A DNA stretch of 64,000 bases from Halomonas sp. SpR8 (GTDB lineage: Bacteria; Pseudomonadota; Gammaproteobacteria; Pseudomonadales; Halomonadaceae). The translations under genes were made by a program, and so were the position numbers. Positions within the stretch are counted from its first letter, which is position 1; each line of letters opens with the position of its first letter. Location: positions 372,001 to 436,000 of the forward strand of contig NZ_JAUAMC010000001.1 of the NCBI RefSeq assembly GCF_031010195.1, given 5' to 3'. Under the pieces are notes generated by a model. The model was given only the letters and a program-made list of their open reading frames with translations, had not been told where the DNA came from and searched no databases. Positions 1 to 7,927 of the stretch are shown piece by piece.

Positions 1-609
1 GCGGTCTCTGATAACCCGCTGGTCTTTGCCGAGCAGGATGACATTATTTCCGGCGGTAATTTTCATGCTGAACCGGTGGCCATGGCCGCTGACAACCTGG
101 CGTTAGCCATCGCTGAGATCGGTTCTCTTGCCGAGCGTCGTGTCTCGTTGATGATGGACAAACACATGTCTCAGCTACCGCCATTTCTGGTCGAGAACGG
201 CGGGGTCAATTCCGGGTTTATGATCGCCCAGGTCACCGCCGCCGCTCTGGCAAGTGAAAATAAAGCCTTGGCGCACCCGCACAGTGTCGACAGCCTGCCT
301 ACCTCGGCTAATCAGGAAGACCATGTCTCCATGGCACCAGCCGCCGGTAAACGGCTGTGGGAAATGGCCGAGAATGTATGCGGTATTTTAGCCATCGAAT
401 GGTTAGGGGCGTGCCAGGGGTTGGACATGCGCCAGGGCTTGACCACTACCCAGCCGCTAGAGCAAGCCAGGCAACTACTGCGTGCCCGCGTCACCCACTA
501 CACACAGGATCGCTTCTTCGCACCGGATATCGAAGCTGCCAGCGACCTGATACGCGAGCGCACGTTAACCCCACTGGCTCATCCGCACACGCTACCAAGC
601 CAGCATTAA
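1..609 (+). CDS. hutH: Histidine ammonia-lyase, C-terminal part (partial at window edge)
   Basis: The reading frame is open from base 1, so only about the last 202 residues are present. They match the C-terminal half of histidine ammonia-lyase (aromatic amino acid lyase family), which converts L-histidine to urocanate and ammonia in the cytoplasm. Visible family landmarks are the opening SDNPLVF stretch, GGNFHAEP, and the [10 protein letters not shown] segment. The Ala-Ser-Gly that forms the MIO cofactor lies upstream of the window. The transporter that follows 92 bp later fits histidine uptake for the Hut pathway. A related tyrosine ammonia-lyase is a less likely alternative. Confidence 0.93.
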   Translation, partial: AVSDNPLVFAEQDDIISGGNFHAEPVAMAADNLALAIAEIGSLAERRVSLMMDKHMSQLPPFLVENGGVNSGFMIAQVTAAALASENKALAHPHSVDSLPTSANQEDHVSMAPAAGKRLWEMAENVCGILAIEWLGACQGLDMRQGLTTTQPLEQARQLLRARVTHYTQDRFFAPDIEAASDLIRERTLTPLAHPHTLPSQH

Positions 610-701
610 GGCGTTTCATGCTTCCCTATGGCGCTAGGCTGTGACGTTCCAAGGCCATAGGGAACGCACTATTTACCATCTAACAACAAAGTAGGCTTTT
701 C

Positions 702-2048
702 ATGAATGCTATCGTTCTGGCTATCCTGGTGATGGTCGGCTTGAGTCTTGCGCGCGTTTCAGTTGTGTTTGCGCTTATCGTCGCCACGCTGGTCGGTGGG
801 TTATACGCGGGTATGCCGATTGGCGAGATCCTTGACGCCTTTAATGAGGGGCTGGGAAATGGCGCCACCATCGCGCTCTCTTACGCGGTGTTAGGCGCCT
901 TTGCCGTCGCTTTATCCCGTTCTGGTATCACCGAGCTGCTGGCCAGCCGGGCCATAAGGCGCTTCCAGCTAGATGAGTCCGGAGGTGGCCGCCGCACGGT
1001 GACCTATACACTGCTGGCGGCGCTGCTAGCCGCGGCGGTCAGCTCACAGAACCTGATTCCTGTCCATATTGCTTTTATTCCAGTGCTGGTACCGCCGCTG
1101 CTAAAGCTGATGAATCATCTGAAGCTTGACCGGCGACTGGTAGCTTGCGTGATTACCTTCGGTATCACGGCACCTTACATGCTACTGCCCGTGGGTTTTG
1201 GGGCGATATTCCTGAATGACATCCTGCTCGCTAACCTTAACGAAAGCGGGGCGGCGCTGGGATTAGAAGTGACCCGCCAAATGGTGCCACTGGCGATGGC
1301 GATTCCCATTGGTGGCATGGCATTAGGGTTAGCGGTGGCCGTGTTCTGGAGTTATCGCAAAGGGCGTGACTACCAAGATCGTGAGTTGGCCCATGGGGAT
1401 AAATCGCCCCAGGAAGCTGCGCTTTATCTTGCCGGGTGGCAAAAGGCCATGTTGGTTATTTCCCTAATAGGTACGGTCACCGTGCAACTGATGACGGGCT
1501 CTATGGTGCTGGGTGGTATCTTCGGGTTTGCCTTGCTCTCCATGAGTGGCGTTTTCCGCTGGCATGAGCAGGACGGTATCTTTACCGAAGGGATGCGGAT
1601 GATGGCCCTGGTCGGCTTTATCATGATTTCAGCGGCAGGTTTTGCCAGTGTGATGCAGGCCAGTGGCGAGGTGGAAGGGCTGGTGGCGAGTTCTGCCGAG
1701 CTTATCGGTGACAATAAAGGCCTGGCCGCGTTGATTATGCTGCTGGTAGGGCTGTTTATCACCATGGGCATTGGCTCTTCGTTTTCGACCATTCCCATTA
1801 TTGCTTCGCTCTATGTGCCTTTGGCATTGAGCTTTGGTTTTTCCCCTATGGCGACAGTCGCACTGGTGGGCACGGCCGCCGCCCTGGGCGACGCTGGCTC
1901 ACCCGCGTCAGACTCCACCCTGGGGCCCACCGCAGGCCTCAATGCCGATGGGCAGCATGACCATATCTGGGATAGCGTGGTGCCCACCTTCCTGCACTAT
2001 AACATTCCGCTGATTGTGTTCGGCTGGGTTGCTGCCATGGTGCTTTAA
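702..2048 (+). CDS. Na+/H+ antiporter family transporter, probable histidine permease (YuiF type)
   Basis: This 448-aa inner-membrane protein has about a dozen hydrophobic segments and belongs to the COG2056 Na+/H+-antiporter-like family, whose Bacillus member YuiF is linked to histidine uptake. The N-terminus begins directly with a membrane helix. Small-residue-rich re-entrant-like stretches such as AALGDAGSPASDSTLGP (about residues 390-410) are typical of the NhaC/IT superfamily. Placement just after hutH supports histidine as substrate; that is inference from context. A perfect 14-bp-stem hairpin follows the stop codon, so the unit probably ends here. Confidence 0.8.
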   Translation: MNAIVLAILVMVGLSLARVSVVFALIVATLVGGLYAGMPIGEILDAFNEGLGNGATIALSYAVLGAFAVALSRSGITELLASRAIRRFQLDESGGGRRTVTYTLLAALLAAAVSSQNLIPVHIAFIPVLVPPLLKLMNHLKLDRRLVACVITFGITAPYMLLPVGFGAIFLNDILLANLNESGAALGLEVTRQMVPLAMAIPIGGMALGLAVAVFWSYRKGRDYQDRELAHGDKSPQEAALYLAGWQKAMLVISLIGTVTVQLMTGSMVLGGIFGFALLSMSGVFRWHEQDGIFTEGMRMMALVGFIMISAAGFASVMQASGEVEGLVASSAELIGDNKGLAALIMLLVGLFITMGIGSSFSTIPIIASLYVPLALSFGFSPMATVALVGTAAALGDAGSPASDSTLGPTAGLNADGQHDHIWDSVVPTFLHYNIPLIVFGWVAAMVL

Positions 2049-2115
2049 ACCAACTGAGGGATCGGCCTAGATTACGATCTCGGCAGCGCATAAGCATCAC
2101 CTAACCATGAGCTAG

Positions 2116-2152
2116 CGTATGGCCAACGCCCCGCCTTTGTGCGGGGCGTTGG
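2116..2152 (+). repeat. 37-bp direct repeat, copy 1 (contains terminator stem)
   Basis: A 37-bp segment starting CGTATGGCCAACGCC recurs at 3339-3375 with one mismatch (C at 2131, T at 3354). This copy carries the intact hairpin after the transporter gene. The two copies bracket the zeta-toxin islet in direct orientation. Confidence 0.85.
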
Positions 2153-2154
2153 CC
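2121..2154 (+). terminator. Hairpin terminator after the histidine transporter gene
   Basis: A perfect 14-bp stem (GGCCAACGCCCCGC paired with its complement) closes on the loop CTTTGT. It begins 72 bp after the transporter stop codon. The T-tract behind it is weak and interrupted, so termination efficiency is uncertain. Confidence 0.65.
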
Positions 2155-2316
2155 CTGGTATTCGCTTTTCGCATTGATTTATGTCGCATCAGAGCAAGAG
2201 CTTGCTATGATGGGGTGAATTAGTGCTAAATTTAATGAGATTTTAAGAGTAGTTGATAGCATTTTATGACCCAGGCTTATCATCATGGAAAAGCGAGTAG
2301 TTATTGAGTTAAAAAT

Positions 2317-3033
2317 ATGACTGATGACCCGATAAAAGAGAAAGCTGTTGAATTTGCAAGAAAAAATAAAAAGAAAATAGCTAAAAGATTAACTGACAAG
2401 ACGATCTATCCAAAGGAAGCTGATCCTGTTTCCGTTTTTATGGCGGGATCACCCGGTGCCGGAAAAACAGAATCATCTCTTGAACTACTCAAATTCGTTG
2501 AGTCGGAAGGAGGCTCTCCGATTTTACGTATCGACCCCGACGAACTGCGCAGCGAATTTGAGGATTATACAGGTAGCAACTCGTGGTTATTCCAGCATGC
2601 CGTGTCCATTCTTGTCGATAAAATCCATGATATGGCCTTGGATAACAGGCAAAGCTTTCTCCTTGACGGAACCTTTGCAAGGTACGATGCTGCAGAGAAG
2701 AATATAAGGAGATCTGTCGGGCGTAATCGGTATGTTCAAGTCCTTTTCGTTTATCAAGATCCGTTACAAGCTTGGAAGTTTGTTGAGGCGAGAGAGGCCA
2801 GTGAAGGGCGGCGAATACCCGTAGAAAGCTTTGTAGAACAATATTTTAGCTCTAGAGATGTTGTGCATAGAATAAAAGCTGAATTTCAAAGGAGCGTAAG
2901 TATTGATTTACTTGTCAAAAACAATGACTGCTCTATGAAGTACTACAAAGACAATGTCGACAGGATTGACACGCACATCCCCGAGAAATACACTCGCGAA
3001 TCCCTGATAAGGGCGCTGCAAAAAACCAGGTGA
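2317..3033 (+). CDS. Zeta-toxin family kinase-like protein
   Basis: This 238-aa P-loop protein resembles the zeta/PezT toxin family, which phosphorylates UDP-activated sugars needed for cell-wall synthesis. Visible features are a lysine-rich N-terminus (residues 7-28), a Walker A motif AGSPGAGKT ending at T51, an IDPDELR segment where the family places its catalytic aspartate region, and LLDGTFARYD resembling the family's substrate loop. The sequence is visibly AT-rich compared with both neighbours (for example 2335-2400), suggesting acquisition by transfer. No epsilon-type antitoxin lies upstream. A 60-codon gene overlaps the stop codon and is the only candidate partner. Toxicity is inferred, not shown. 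Confidence 0.78.
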   Translation: MTDDPIKEKAVEFARKNKKKIAKRLTDKTIYPKEADPVSVFMAGSPGAGKTESSLELLKFVESEGGSPILRIDPDELRSEFEDYTGSNSWLFQHAVSILVDKIHDMALDNRQSFLLDGTFARYDAAEKNIRRSVGRNRYVQVLFVYQDPLQAWKFVEAREASEGRRIPVESFVEQYFSSRDVVHRIKAEFQRSVSIDLLVKNNDCSMKYYKDNVDRIDTHIPEKYTRESLIRALQKTR

Positions 3034-3212
3034 TTAAAATGTTCGCATTCATGAAAGGCCAAAAGGAAGTCGAGGTTAGGGAGTCATCCTTCTCAGCGTT
3101 CATCCGCGGAGCGTCTTCCAGAGAGAAGAAACGTGTTTATGGTCAAGTTTTAGGAAAAGCGATTGAACGCCAAAACAGCGTTCTCGCTAAGTATGAGCAA
3201 AGCAAAGCATAA
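3030..3212 (+). CDS. Small basic protein translationally coupled to the zeta-like gene
   Basis: This 60-aa reading frame begins with GTG inside the stop region of the kinase gene (GTGA, 4-bp overlap); an ATG at 3039 is an alternative start. The protein has a hydrophobic start (MFAFMKG) and a basic, probably helical second half rich in Lys, Arg and Gln. I do not recognise a domain. Strict coupling to the kinase and a shared terminator make it a candidate antitoxin or accessory factor in reversed order (toxin first). This is inference from gene order only. Confidence 0.6.
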   Translation: MIKMFAFMKGQKEVEVRESSFSAFIRGASSREKKRVYGQVLGKAIERQNSVLAKYEQSKA

Positions 3213-3230
3213 TCCGGCTATCGATCTTCG

Positions 3231-3257
3231 AACCCGCCCTTGATGAGGCGGGTTTTT
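3231..3257 (+). terminator. Rho-independent terminator of the zeta module
   Basis: AACCCGCC and GGCGGGTT form a stem around a short loop (CTTGATGA) and are followed by a run of Ts. It lies 18 bp after the stop of the 60-codon gene. Confidence 0.85.
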
Positions 3258-3695
3258 TGTATCAGCCCAATATACATATAAACGTTTGTACCCACAGCAT
3301 AGACGGCTTTAGCAGCACCGACGCCGCTCAATTGCCAACGTATGGCCAACGCCTCGCCTTTGTGCGGGGCGTTGGTGCGTTAGGGAGTCGAGCCTTGAGC
3401 AAGGCCTGCGAGGCCTCATGCGGTGATGTTGCCAGCCAATCGCCCCCACACCAGCCGCGACCCACGCCGCGCCGTTGTCACCCCGCCCACGCGCTAAATA
3501 ATGGGGTATTACCTATTTATAGAAGTACGAAGCGCAAATGCTAAAAAGAAGTGGTATGCACTCCATTGAATCTAAAGTGGGCTATCAAAGCTTGTAAGGC
3601 TTTTTTGCTATGAATTTTTCTTAGCAAAGGTATAATTTTCCAGCCAAAGAAGGCTTACCATTAATATAAAATGCATACGTGCAAGGGGACAAAAA
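3258..3695. other. Gene-poor stretch with repeat copy 2
   Basis: I see no convincing gene here. The interval holds the second copy of the 37-bp terminator repeat (3339-3375), then GC-rich sequence to about 3500, then AT-rich sequence leading to the outer-membrane protein gene. A TATAAT hexamer sits at 3631-3636, 60 bp before that gene, without a well-spaced -35 box. An open frame at 3257-3544 runs through the repeat and has no ribosome site or protein-like composition. Confidence 0.5.
3339..3375 (+). repeat. 37-bp direct repeat, copy 2
   Basis: This matches 2116-2152 except for one C-to-T change that weakens the stem by a G-T pair. It lies 82 bp beyond the zeta-module terminator with no obvious gene to terminate, so it looks like a duplicated or target-derived copy rather than a working terminator. 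Confidence 0.85.
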
Positions 3696-4340
3696 ATGAA
3701 ACTCCAACTTCTGACCGGCATCGCTATTTCTTCGCTGCTTGCTGCTTCCGCAGCGGCTGCCCAAACAGCGCAAAGTGCTGGAACTGGCTATGTGGGTATT
3801 CAGGCAGCACAAGTTGATATCGATATTGATGCTCCCGGTTCACCTATTTACGTTGACTCTAATACCTTGGTTAATATTGATTCTATCTCATCATTAAAAC
3901 CCACTGCCGCGATCGCGAAACTCGGCTATAACGTTATCGATTTTATTGCAATAGAAGGACGGGTGGGGGCAGGTTTGACAAGTGATTCCGGCTCTATTTC
4001 AGGATCTATTTCACAAGGACAAAATAGCGTGGCCGGGGATCTGGAAGTGGATGCAGATTTAGATACTTTAGCGGGGCTCTATGCCGTCGGACACGTACCG
4101 CTAGGAGAGACGAATGTCTCGTTATATGGTGTGCTGGGTTACACTTATATTGAGGCCTCTGTAGAAATATTAGGCTATTCCGCCACTGAGCGTGAGTCGG
4201 GAGCTTCCTATGGTGCAGGCATCCAGGCTCAATTCACGCCTACCGTATCGGCCAACTTGGAATATATGTCCTATTTAGATGAAAGCGATTACGATATTAC
4301 AGCGGTTGGCGTAGGTGTTAACTATCATTACCAATACTAA
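3696..4340 (+). CDS. Outer-membrane beta-barrel protein (OmpA/opacity-like fold)
   Basis: This 214-aa protein has a clear Sec signal peptide (about 22 residues, cleaved near AAAAQ). Alternating-residue strands typical of a small eight-strand barrel follow, and the chain ends in an aromatic residue (YHYQY), as barrel proteins recognised by the BAM machinery do. Surface-loop-like segments are rich in Asp, Ser and Gly, fitting a halophilic or halotolerant host. It resembles the porin-family/opacity proteins (OMP_b-brl). A GGGGA ribosome site precedes ATG 3696. Specific function is unknown. Confidence 0.72.
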   Translation: MKLQLLTGIAISSLLAASAAAAQTAQSAGTGYVGIQAAQVDIDIDAPGSPIYVDSNTLVNIDSISSLKPTAAIAKLGYNVIDFIAIEGRVGAGLTSDSGSISGSISQGQNSVAGDLEVDADLDTLAGLYAVGHVPLGETNVSLYGVLGYTYIEASVEILGYSATERESGASYGAGIQAQFTPTVSANLEYMSYLDESDYDITAVGVGVNYHYQY

Positions 4341-4509
4341 ACGCTAAGCCATCTTTTGAAGTGAAGCGCTTCGATGATCCGAAAGTGCAGGGCATCTCTT
4401 GCTACCTTTCCTACTCTTAGATTGGCGGAATCTCGGGTGCCGGTGGGGCTTGCTGAGAATGCGATTACGGCGGTCTCATACGGCGACCTTTGACGACCAG
4501 TAAACTGGA

Positions 4510-4533
4510 AAGCGCCCCGGCAGCGGGGCGCTT
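4510..4533 (-). terminator. Hairpin terminator after the stress-protein gene
   Basis: AAGCGCCCCG pairs with CGGGGCGCTT over a 4-base loop, just past the stop codon of the minus-strand gene at 4544. Read on the minus strand it is followed by a short T-containing tail. It could serve both directions. Confidence 0.7.
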
Positions 4534-4543
4534 GAGAAGGAAG

Positions 4544-5032
4544 TTACCCACCGAACTTTTCATTCTCACCAAGGTTCGGGGTAGCGTCCTTTTTGAGGTT
4601 GGCTTTGGCGATTTCGTAGAGCTGGAACGTCTTGCTCTCTTTGGCTTTCCAGTGTTCGCCCATCTCTACTTTAATTTCCAGCAGGGCAACGTCTGGGTCG
4701 TCTTTACCTTCCGGGAACCAGGCGGCGATGAAGGGGTTCCAGTATTTCTCGATCAGTTCGCGGTTATCGGTCAGGTTGGCTTTACCCGATAGCGAGACGT
4801 AGACGCCATCTTCCTGGTCGGAGAAGCTAAGGCACACATCGTGATCGCTTTTGGTTTCAAATACTTTTTCGGCACTGCGGCGGGTGAAGAGCCACAGGGT
4901 GCCGTCGTACTCTTCTTGTACCAAGTGCATGGGACGCGCTCTGGGTATATCGTGATCTTCGGTAACGAGCATGCCGACTTTGATATCCTTAATCATCTTC
5001 CAGATTTTCTGCTTGTGCTCAGGGCTGGACAT
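4544..5032 (-). CDS. Pyridoxamine-phosphate-oxidase-like flavin-binding protein (general stress protein 26 type)
   Basis: The start is placed at ATG 5032, giving 162 aa, because AAGGAGAG lies 6 bp upstream; the longer frame to 5077 adds 15 residues without such a site. The protein matches the COG3871 general stress protein family, a split-barrel fold that usually binds FMN or a deazaflavin. Visible landmarks are IPRARPMH (early strand), TLWLFTRRSAEKV, and the SFSDQEDGVYVSLSGKA core. Cytoplasmic; the substrate is unknown. It stands alone with its own hairpin terminator. Confidence 0.82.
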   Translation of the reverse strand: MSSPEHKQKIWKMIKDIKVGMLVTEDHDIPRARPMHLVQEEYDGTLWLFTRRSAEKVFETKSDHDVCLSFSDQEDGVYVSLSGKANLTDNRELIEKYWNPFIAAWFPEGKDDPDVALLEIKVEMGEHWKAKESKTFQLYEIAKANLKKDATPNLGENEKFGG

Positions 5033-5185
5033 AGCTTCACTCTCCTTATGAATGATGTGCTTAAAAGCCATCGACAATGCTTGTACACTGTAAGTGGCTA
5101 GTTACAGCCTAGCTACAGATTTCGGCCTCGGCAAACGTAGAATGACAACTGGCCGGTTAATTAAACGGCTACGGAGGGAATCAAG

Positions 5186-5470
5186 ATGTTTTTAAGTGCT
5201 ACGTTTTTAAGTACTAAGTTTTCAAATATCAGCTATCGCTGTTCGATAATTGCTGCCGTAGTGCTGCTCGCTGGTTGCGCTAGCGGCGGGGGAGATGCCA
5301 GTTCTCCAAACCAGATGACGCAGTACGCTGCTGAATATTGCGAGAGCGTTGGTGGGCAGACCGAAGTGCAGGAAACCAGTTTAGGCACCGGCAGGTATTG
5401 CCGCTTGCCTGATGGCAGGGTCGAAAATCAGTGGCAGCTTTATCGCAAAGAGCATCTCGACAATGACTAA
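5186..5470 (+). CDS. DUF333-type lipoprotein
   Basis: This 94-aa protein has an N-terminal hydrophobic segment ending in a lipobox (LLAGC, lipidated Cys about residue 32). A DUF333 domain follows, with the characteristic YCESVGGQ and GRYCRLPDGR segments and two conserved cysteines. GGAGGG lies 7 bp before the ATG. The long n-region of about 20 residues is unusual for a lipoprotein and is produced by a 15-bp tandem duplication directly after the start codon, so translation might begin later. Related proteins are often annotated putative hemolysin, without good evidence. Confidence 0.78.
   Translation: MFLSATFLSTKFSNISYRCSIIAAVVLLAGCASGGGDASSPNQMTQYAAEYCESVGGQTEVQETSLGTGRYCRLPDGRVENQWQLYRKEHLDND
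5189..5218 (+). repeat. Two 15-bp tandem units after the DUF333 start codon
   Basis: TTTTTAAGTGCTACG and TTTTTAAGTACTAAG sit head to tail beginning at codon 2. They encode the repeated FLSAT/FLSTK in the signal region. The reading frame is kept because each unit is five codons. Confidence 0.75.
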
Positions 5471-5511
5471 TCGTTACCGGTAAGCGCTTTTAGATGGGGG
5501 TTCATGAGGGG

Positions 5512-5829
5512 CTAGCGGTGTTCGGTGGTTCTCAGCCGTTTAGCGCAAGATATAAGTGCTACCGTCCCGCATGCCATTGCTGGAAGCAAGACGTCAAGGG
5601 CAGAATCCAACGTCCAACCGCGCCAAACACCTTCTAGCATCCCTACTGGTAGCGTTTCACCCCACTCCCATCCTCTTTGGATGCCCAGTCGATATTCGTG
5701 CTGTGCTATCTCGCGGCCGAGTAATAGCGCAACAGCGACGGTACCAGCCACTCGAGCAGAGGTCAGAGGCAGTAATAATAGCTGAATGACCAGCGCTATA
5801 ATGATGTGCTCTAGATGTGTGATGTTCAT
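5512..5829 (-). CDS. Small membrane protein of unknown function
   Basis: This 105-aa protein has hydrophobic segments at about residues 8-36 and 80-96, separated by an acidic, tryptophan-rich linker (GWEWGE...WRGWTLDSALD). The layout resembles small phage- or prophage-derived membrane proteins, but I do not recognise a family. It is transcribed away from the divergent AraC-type regulator. There is no strong ribosome site before ATG 5829. Coding status is fairly likely from composition and the membrane pattern. Confidence 0.5.
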   Translation of the reverse strand: MNITHLEHIIIALVIQLLLLPLTSARVAGTVAVALLLGREIAQHEYRLGIQRGWEWGETLPVGMLEGVWRGWTLDSALDVLLPAMACGTVALISCAKRLRTTEHR

Positions 5830-5899
5830 GTTTGCGCCCCGCTAATACGCTACGTTATGGGGCGGATGGTACCCTAAATGTATTACTTGGGGCAGCGCT

Positions 5900-6868
5900 A
5901 TGCGTCTTAGTTACCAAGGCCCGATGCCTGAATTGGTGGGGTTTTTACTGTTACCGCAGTTTTCGATGATGGCTTTTTTTGCGGCGGTGGAGCCACTGCG
6001 AATCGCTAACCGCATTGCCAACCGGCCGCTGTTTGATTGGACCTTGATCAGTTCGGACGGCGGCCCAGTGACGGCGTCCAACGGTATGACGTTAATCGCG
6101 GATCAACCAACAGCGGATGTCCACCATCTTCCGTCGCTGGCGGTTTGCAGTGGCTTTACACCTGAGGCGCATCTTACCCGGCCGTTAATGGCGTGGCTGC
6201 ACCAGTTGGATCAGGCGGGATGTTGTATAGGCGGTATTGATACCGGGGCTTTTTTGTTGGCTGCCACCGGGCTGTTAAAACACGAGCGGGTGGCACTTCA
6301 TTGGGAGAGCCTGCCTGCCTTTCGCGAACGCTTTCCAGGCATTGCTACCACCGATGAGCTGTACGAGCTGGGCGAGCGACGCTTCTCTTGCGCGGGTGGG
6401 GCGGCAGCGATGGATATGGCGCTTGAAGTGATCGCTCGGCGCCATGGCGCTAAGTTAGCCATTGATGTTTCCGAGCAATTGATTCATGACCGTATTCGCA
6501 CCCGTAGCGATCAACAGCGTATGGCGCTAGTGAAACGCTTAGGTACTCATAACCGGCGCGTGGTGGAAGCGGTGGCGCTGATGGAGCAAAACCTCGAAGA
6601 ACCGCTAACCCTTGAAAGAGTGGCAGGCCGTGTGGATGTGTCGGTGCGCCAACTGCAGCGTCTGTTTGAACAGGAGCTAAGCGTGAGCCCACGGCAGTGG
6701 TATTTGCAACTGCGCATCAAACGCGCCCGGCGGCTGCTAGTGGAAACAGATCTCTCGGTTCTGGCGGTGGGATTAGCCTGCGGGTTCAGTTCATCATCTA
6801 GCTTTTCGCGTTCGTTTCGAACGCATTATGGCTATTCTCCTCGGCAGGTACGGGAGAAAGGCGTTTAA
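5900..6868 (+). CDS. cdhR: GlxA/CdhR-type AraC-family regulator of carnitine catabolism
   Basis: This 322-aa protein has an N-terminal DJ-1/PfpI-like (class I glutamine amidotransferase-like) sensor domain (about residues 8-190) and a C-terminal AraC-type double helix-turn-helix (about 220-320, with LERVAGRVDVSVRQLQRLF and the closing GFSSSSSFSRSFRTHYGYSPRQVR pattern). That architecture is shared by GbdR and CdhR, regulators of quaternary-amine metabolism in Pseudomonas. It lies directly before the carnitine-binding protein and the convergent carnitine degradation genes, so CdhR is the best call. The ligand is probably carnitine. A GbdR-like paralogue responding to betaine cannot be excluded from sequence alone. 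Confidence 0.82.
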   Translation: MRLSYQGPMPELVGFLLLPQFSMMAFFAAVEPLRIANRIANRPLFDWTLISSDGGPVTASNGMTLIADQPTADVHHLPSLAVCSGFTPEAHLTRPLMAWLHQLDQAGCCIGGIDTGAFLLAATGLLKHERVALHWESLPAFRERFPGIATTDELYELGERRFSCAGGAAAMDMALEVIARRHGAKLAIDVSEQLIHDRIRTRSDQQRMALVKRLGTHNRRVVEAVALMEQNLEEPLTLERVAGRVDVSVRQLQRLFEQELSVSPRQWYLQLRIKRARRLLVETDLSVLAVGLACGFSSSSSFSRSFRTHYGYSPRQVREKGV

Positions 6869-6984
6869 GGCCTGAATTCAAGCAGCAAGTGTCGTGTAAT
6901 GCCTGGTAAGCGTCGCCTTATGCCTAGTAGAAGAGAAGAAGCCGCGCATACTGACTAAACCCAACGAATAAGAGGTTTAGATCA

Positions 6985-7923
6985 ATGTCTGTTACGACCA
7001 AATCGTTATCGCTAAACGCCGGTTTTTTACTCTCTGCGCTTGCCGCCACGCCCGCCATGGCGGAGCTTGATGAGCTGCGTTTTGGAGTGCCGCCGTGGCC
7101 TGGCGTAACGGTTAAATCCGAAGTGGCTGCCCAACTGCTCGAAACGATGGGGTACGACACCCGCCAGCAGGATCTAGCCGTGAGCGTCATTCTGGAAGGT
7201 TTATCGCGTAACGATCTGGAAATCTATTTAGGCGGCTGGTATCCGGTTCAGACCGATATGGTCGAGCCGTTGGTTGCCGACGGTAAAGTGGAAAAAGTGG
7301 TATCAAATATCCGTGGTGCCAATTCCGGACTGGTGGTTCCCCAGTACGTTTACGATGCGGGCGTTACGACGGTCGCTGAGCTTGCCGAGCACCGCGATCA
7401 GTTCGATGGTGAAATCCAGGGCATCGAAGCGGGCACCGGCATCAACGATGCGATTCTCAACGCCATTGACAACGATCTTGCGGGACTAGGCGATTGGGAG
7501 CTGCGCGAAAGTTCTACCTCGGCCATGCTTGCCCAGGCCGAGCAGAAAATGGCCGATGAAGAGTGGGTAACGTTTGTCGGCTGGGAACCTCACTGGATGA
7601 ACGTGAGCTTTGACTTGGCCTATTTAGCCGATAGCGATGATGCCGGCGTGGCTACTATAGAAAGCACGGTGTGGACCATTACCCCAGCGAGCCTAGCTGA
7701 CGAGGCCCCCCAGGTTCACCGCTTTTTATCGCAATACTTGATCGATATTGAAGATCAAAACGAATGGGTGCACGAGTACAGCTATGAAGAGCGCCGGGCG
7801 GATGAAGTGGCGCATGAGTGGATGGGCAACAACTTAGATACCGTGGCTGAGTGGCTAGAAGGCGTTGAAACCCGCGAAGGTGAATCCGCTATTGAGCAGG
7901 TGCGGGCCCAGTTCGACTCTTAA
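6985..7923 (+). CDS. caiX: Periplasmic carnitine/betaine-binding protein (OpuAC family)
   Basis: This 312-aa protein has a signal peptide cleaved after about residue 26 (TPAMA). The remainder is an OpuAC/ProX-type substrate-binding domain for quaternary amines, with GVPPWPGVTV near the mature N-terminus and the aromatic-rich GWEPHWMN segment that helps build the cation box. No permease or ATPase is adjacent, so it likely works with a choline/betaine ABC transporter encoded elsewhere, as CaiX does with CbcWV in Pseudomonas. Its stop is only 4 bp from that of the convergent hydrolase gene. Confidence 0.83.
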   Translation: MSVTTKSLSLNAGFLLSALAATPAMAELDELRFGVPPWPGVTVKSEVAAQLLETMGYDTRQQDLAVSVILEGLSRNDLEIYLGGWYPVQTDMVEPLVADGKVEKVVSNIRGANSGLVVPQYVYDAGVTTVAELAEHRDQFDGEIQGIEAGTGINDAILNAIDNDLAGLGDWELRESSTSAMLAQAEQKMADEEWVTFVGWEPHWMNVSFDLAYLADSDDAGVATIESTVWTITPASLADEAPQVHRFLSQYLIDIEDQNEWVHEYSYEERRADEVAHEWMGNNLDTVAEWLEGVETREGESAIEQVRAQFDS

Positions 7924-7927
7924 CCAT

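Noticed and set aside
2116..3375. Reading the two 37-bp repeats as a CRISPR
   Set aside because: Only two copies, 1.2 kb apart, with genes between them and no cas genes.
3257..3544. Open frame of 95 codons downstream of the zeta module
   Set aside because: It starts inside the T-run of a terminator, crosses the repeat hairpin, lacks a ribosome site and has a composition unlike a protein (His/Pro/Arg/Ala-rich from GC-rich DNA).
3631..3636. TATAAT as the promoter of the outer-membrane protein gene
   Set aside because: The nearest -35-like hexamer (TTGCTA) is 20 bp away, outside normal spacing, so I do not list it as a promoter.
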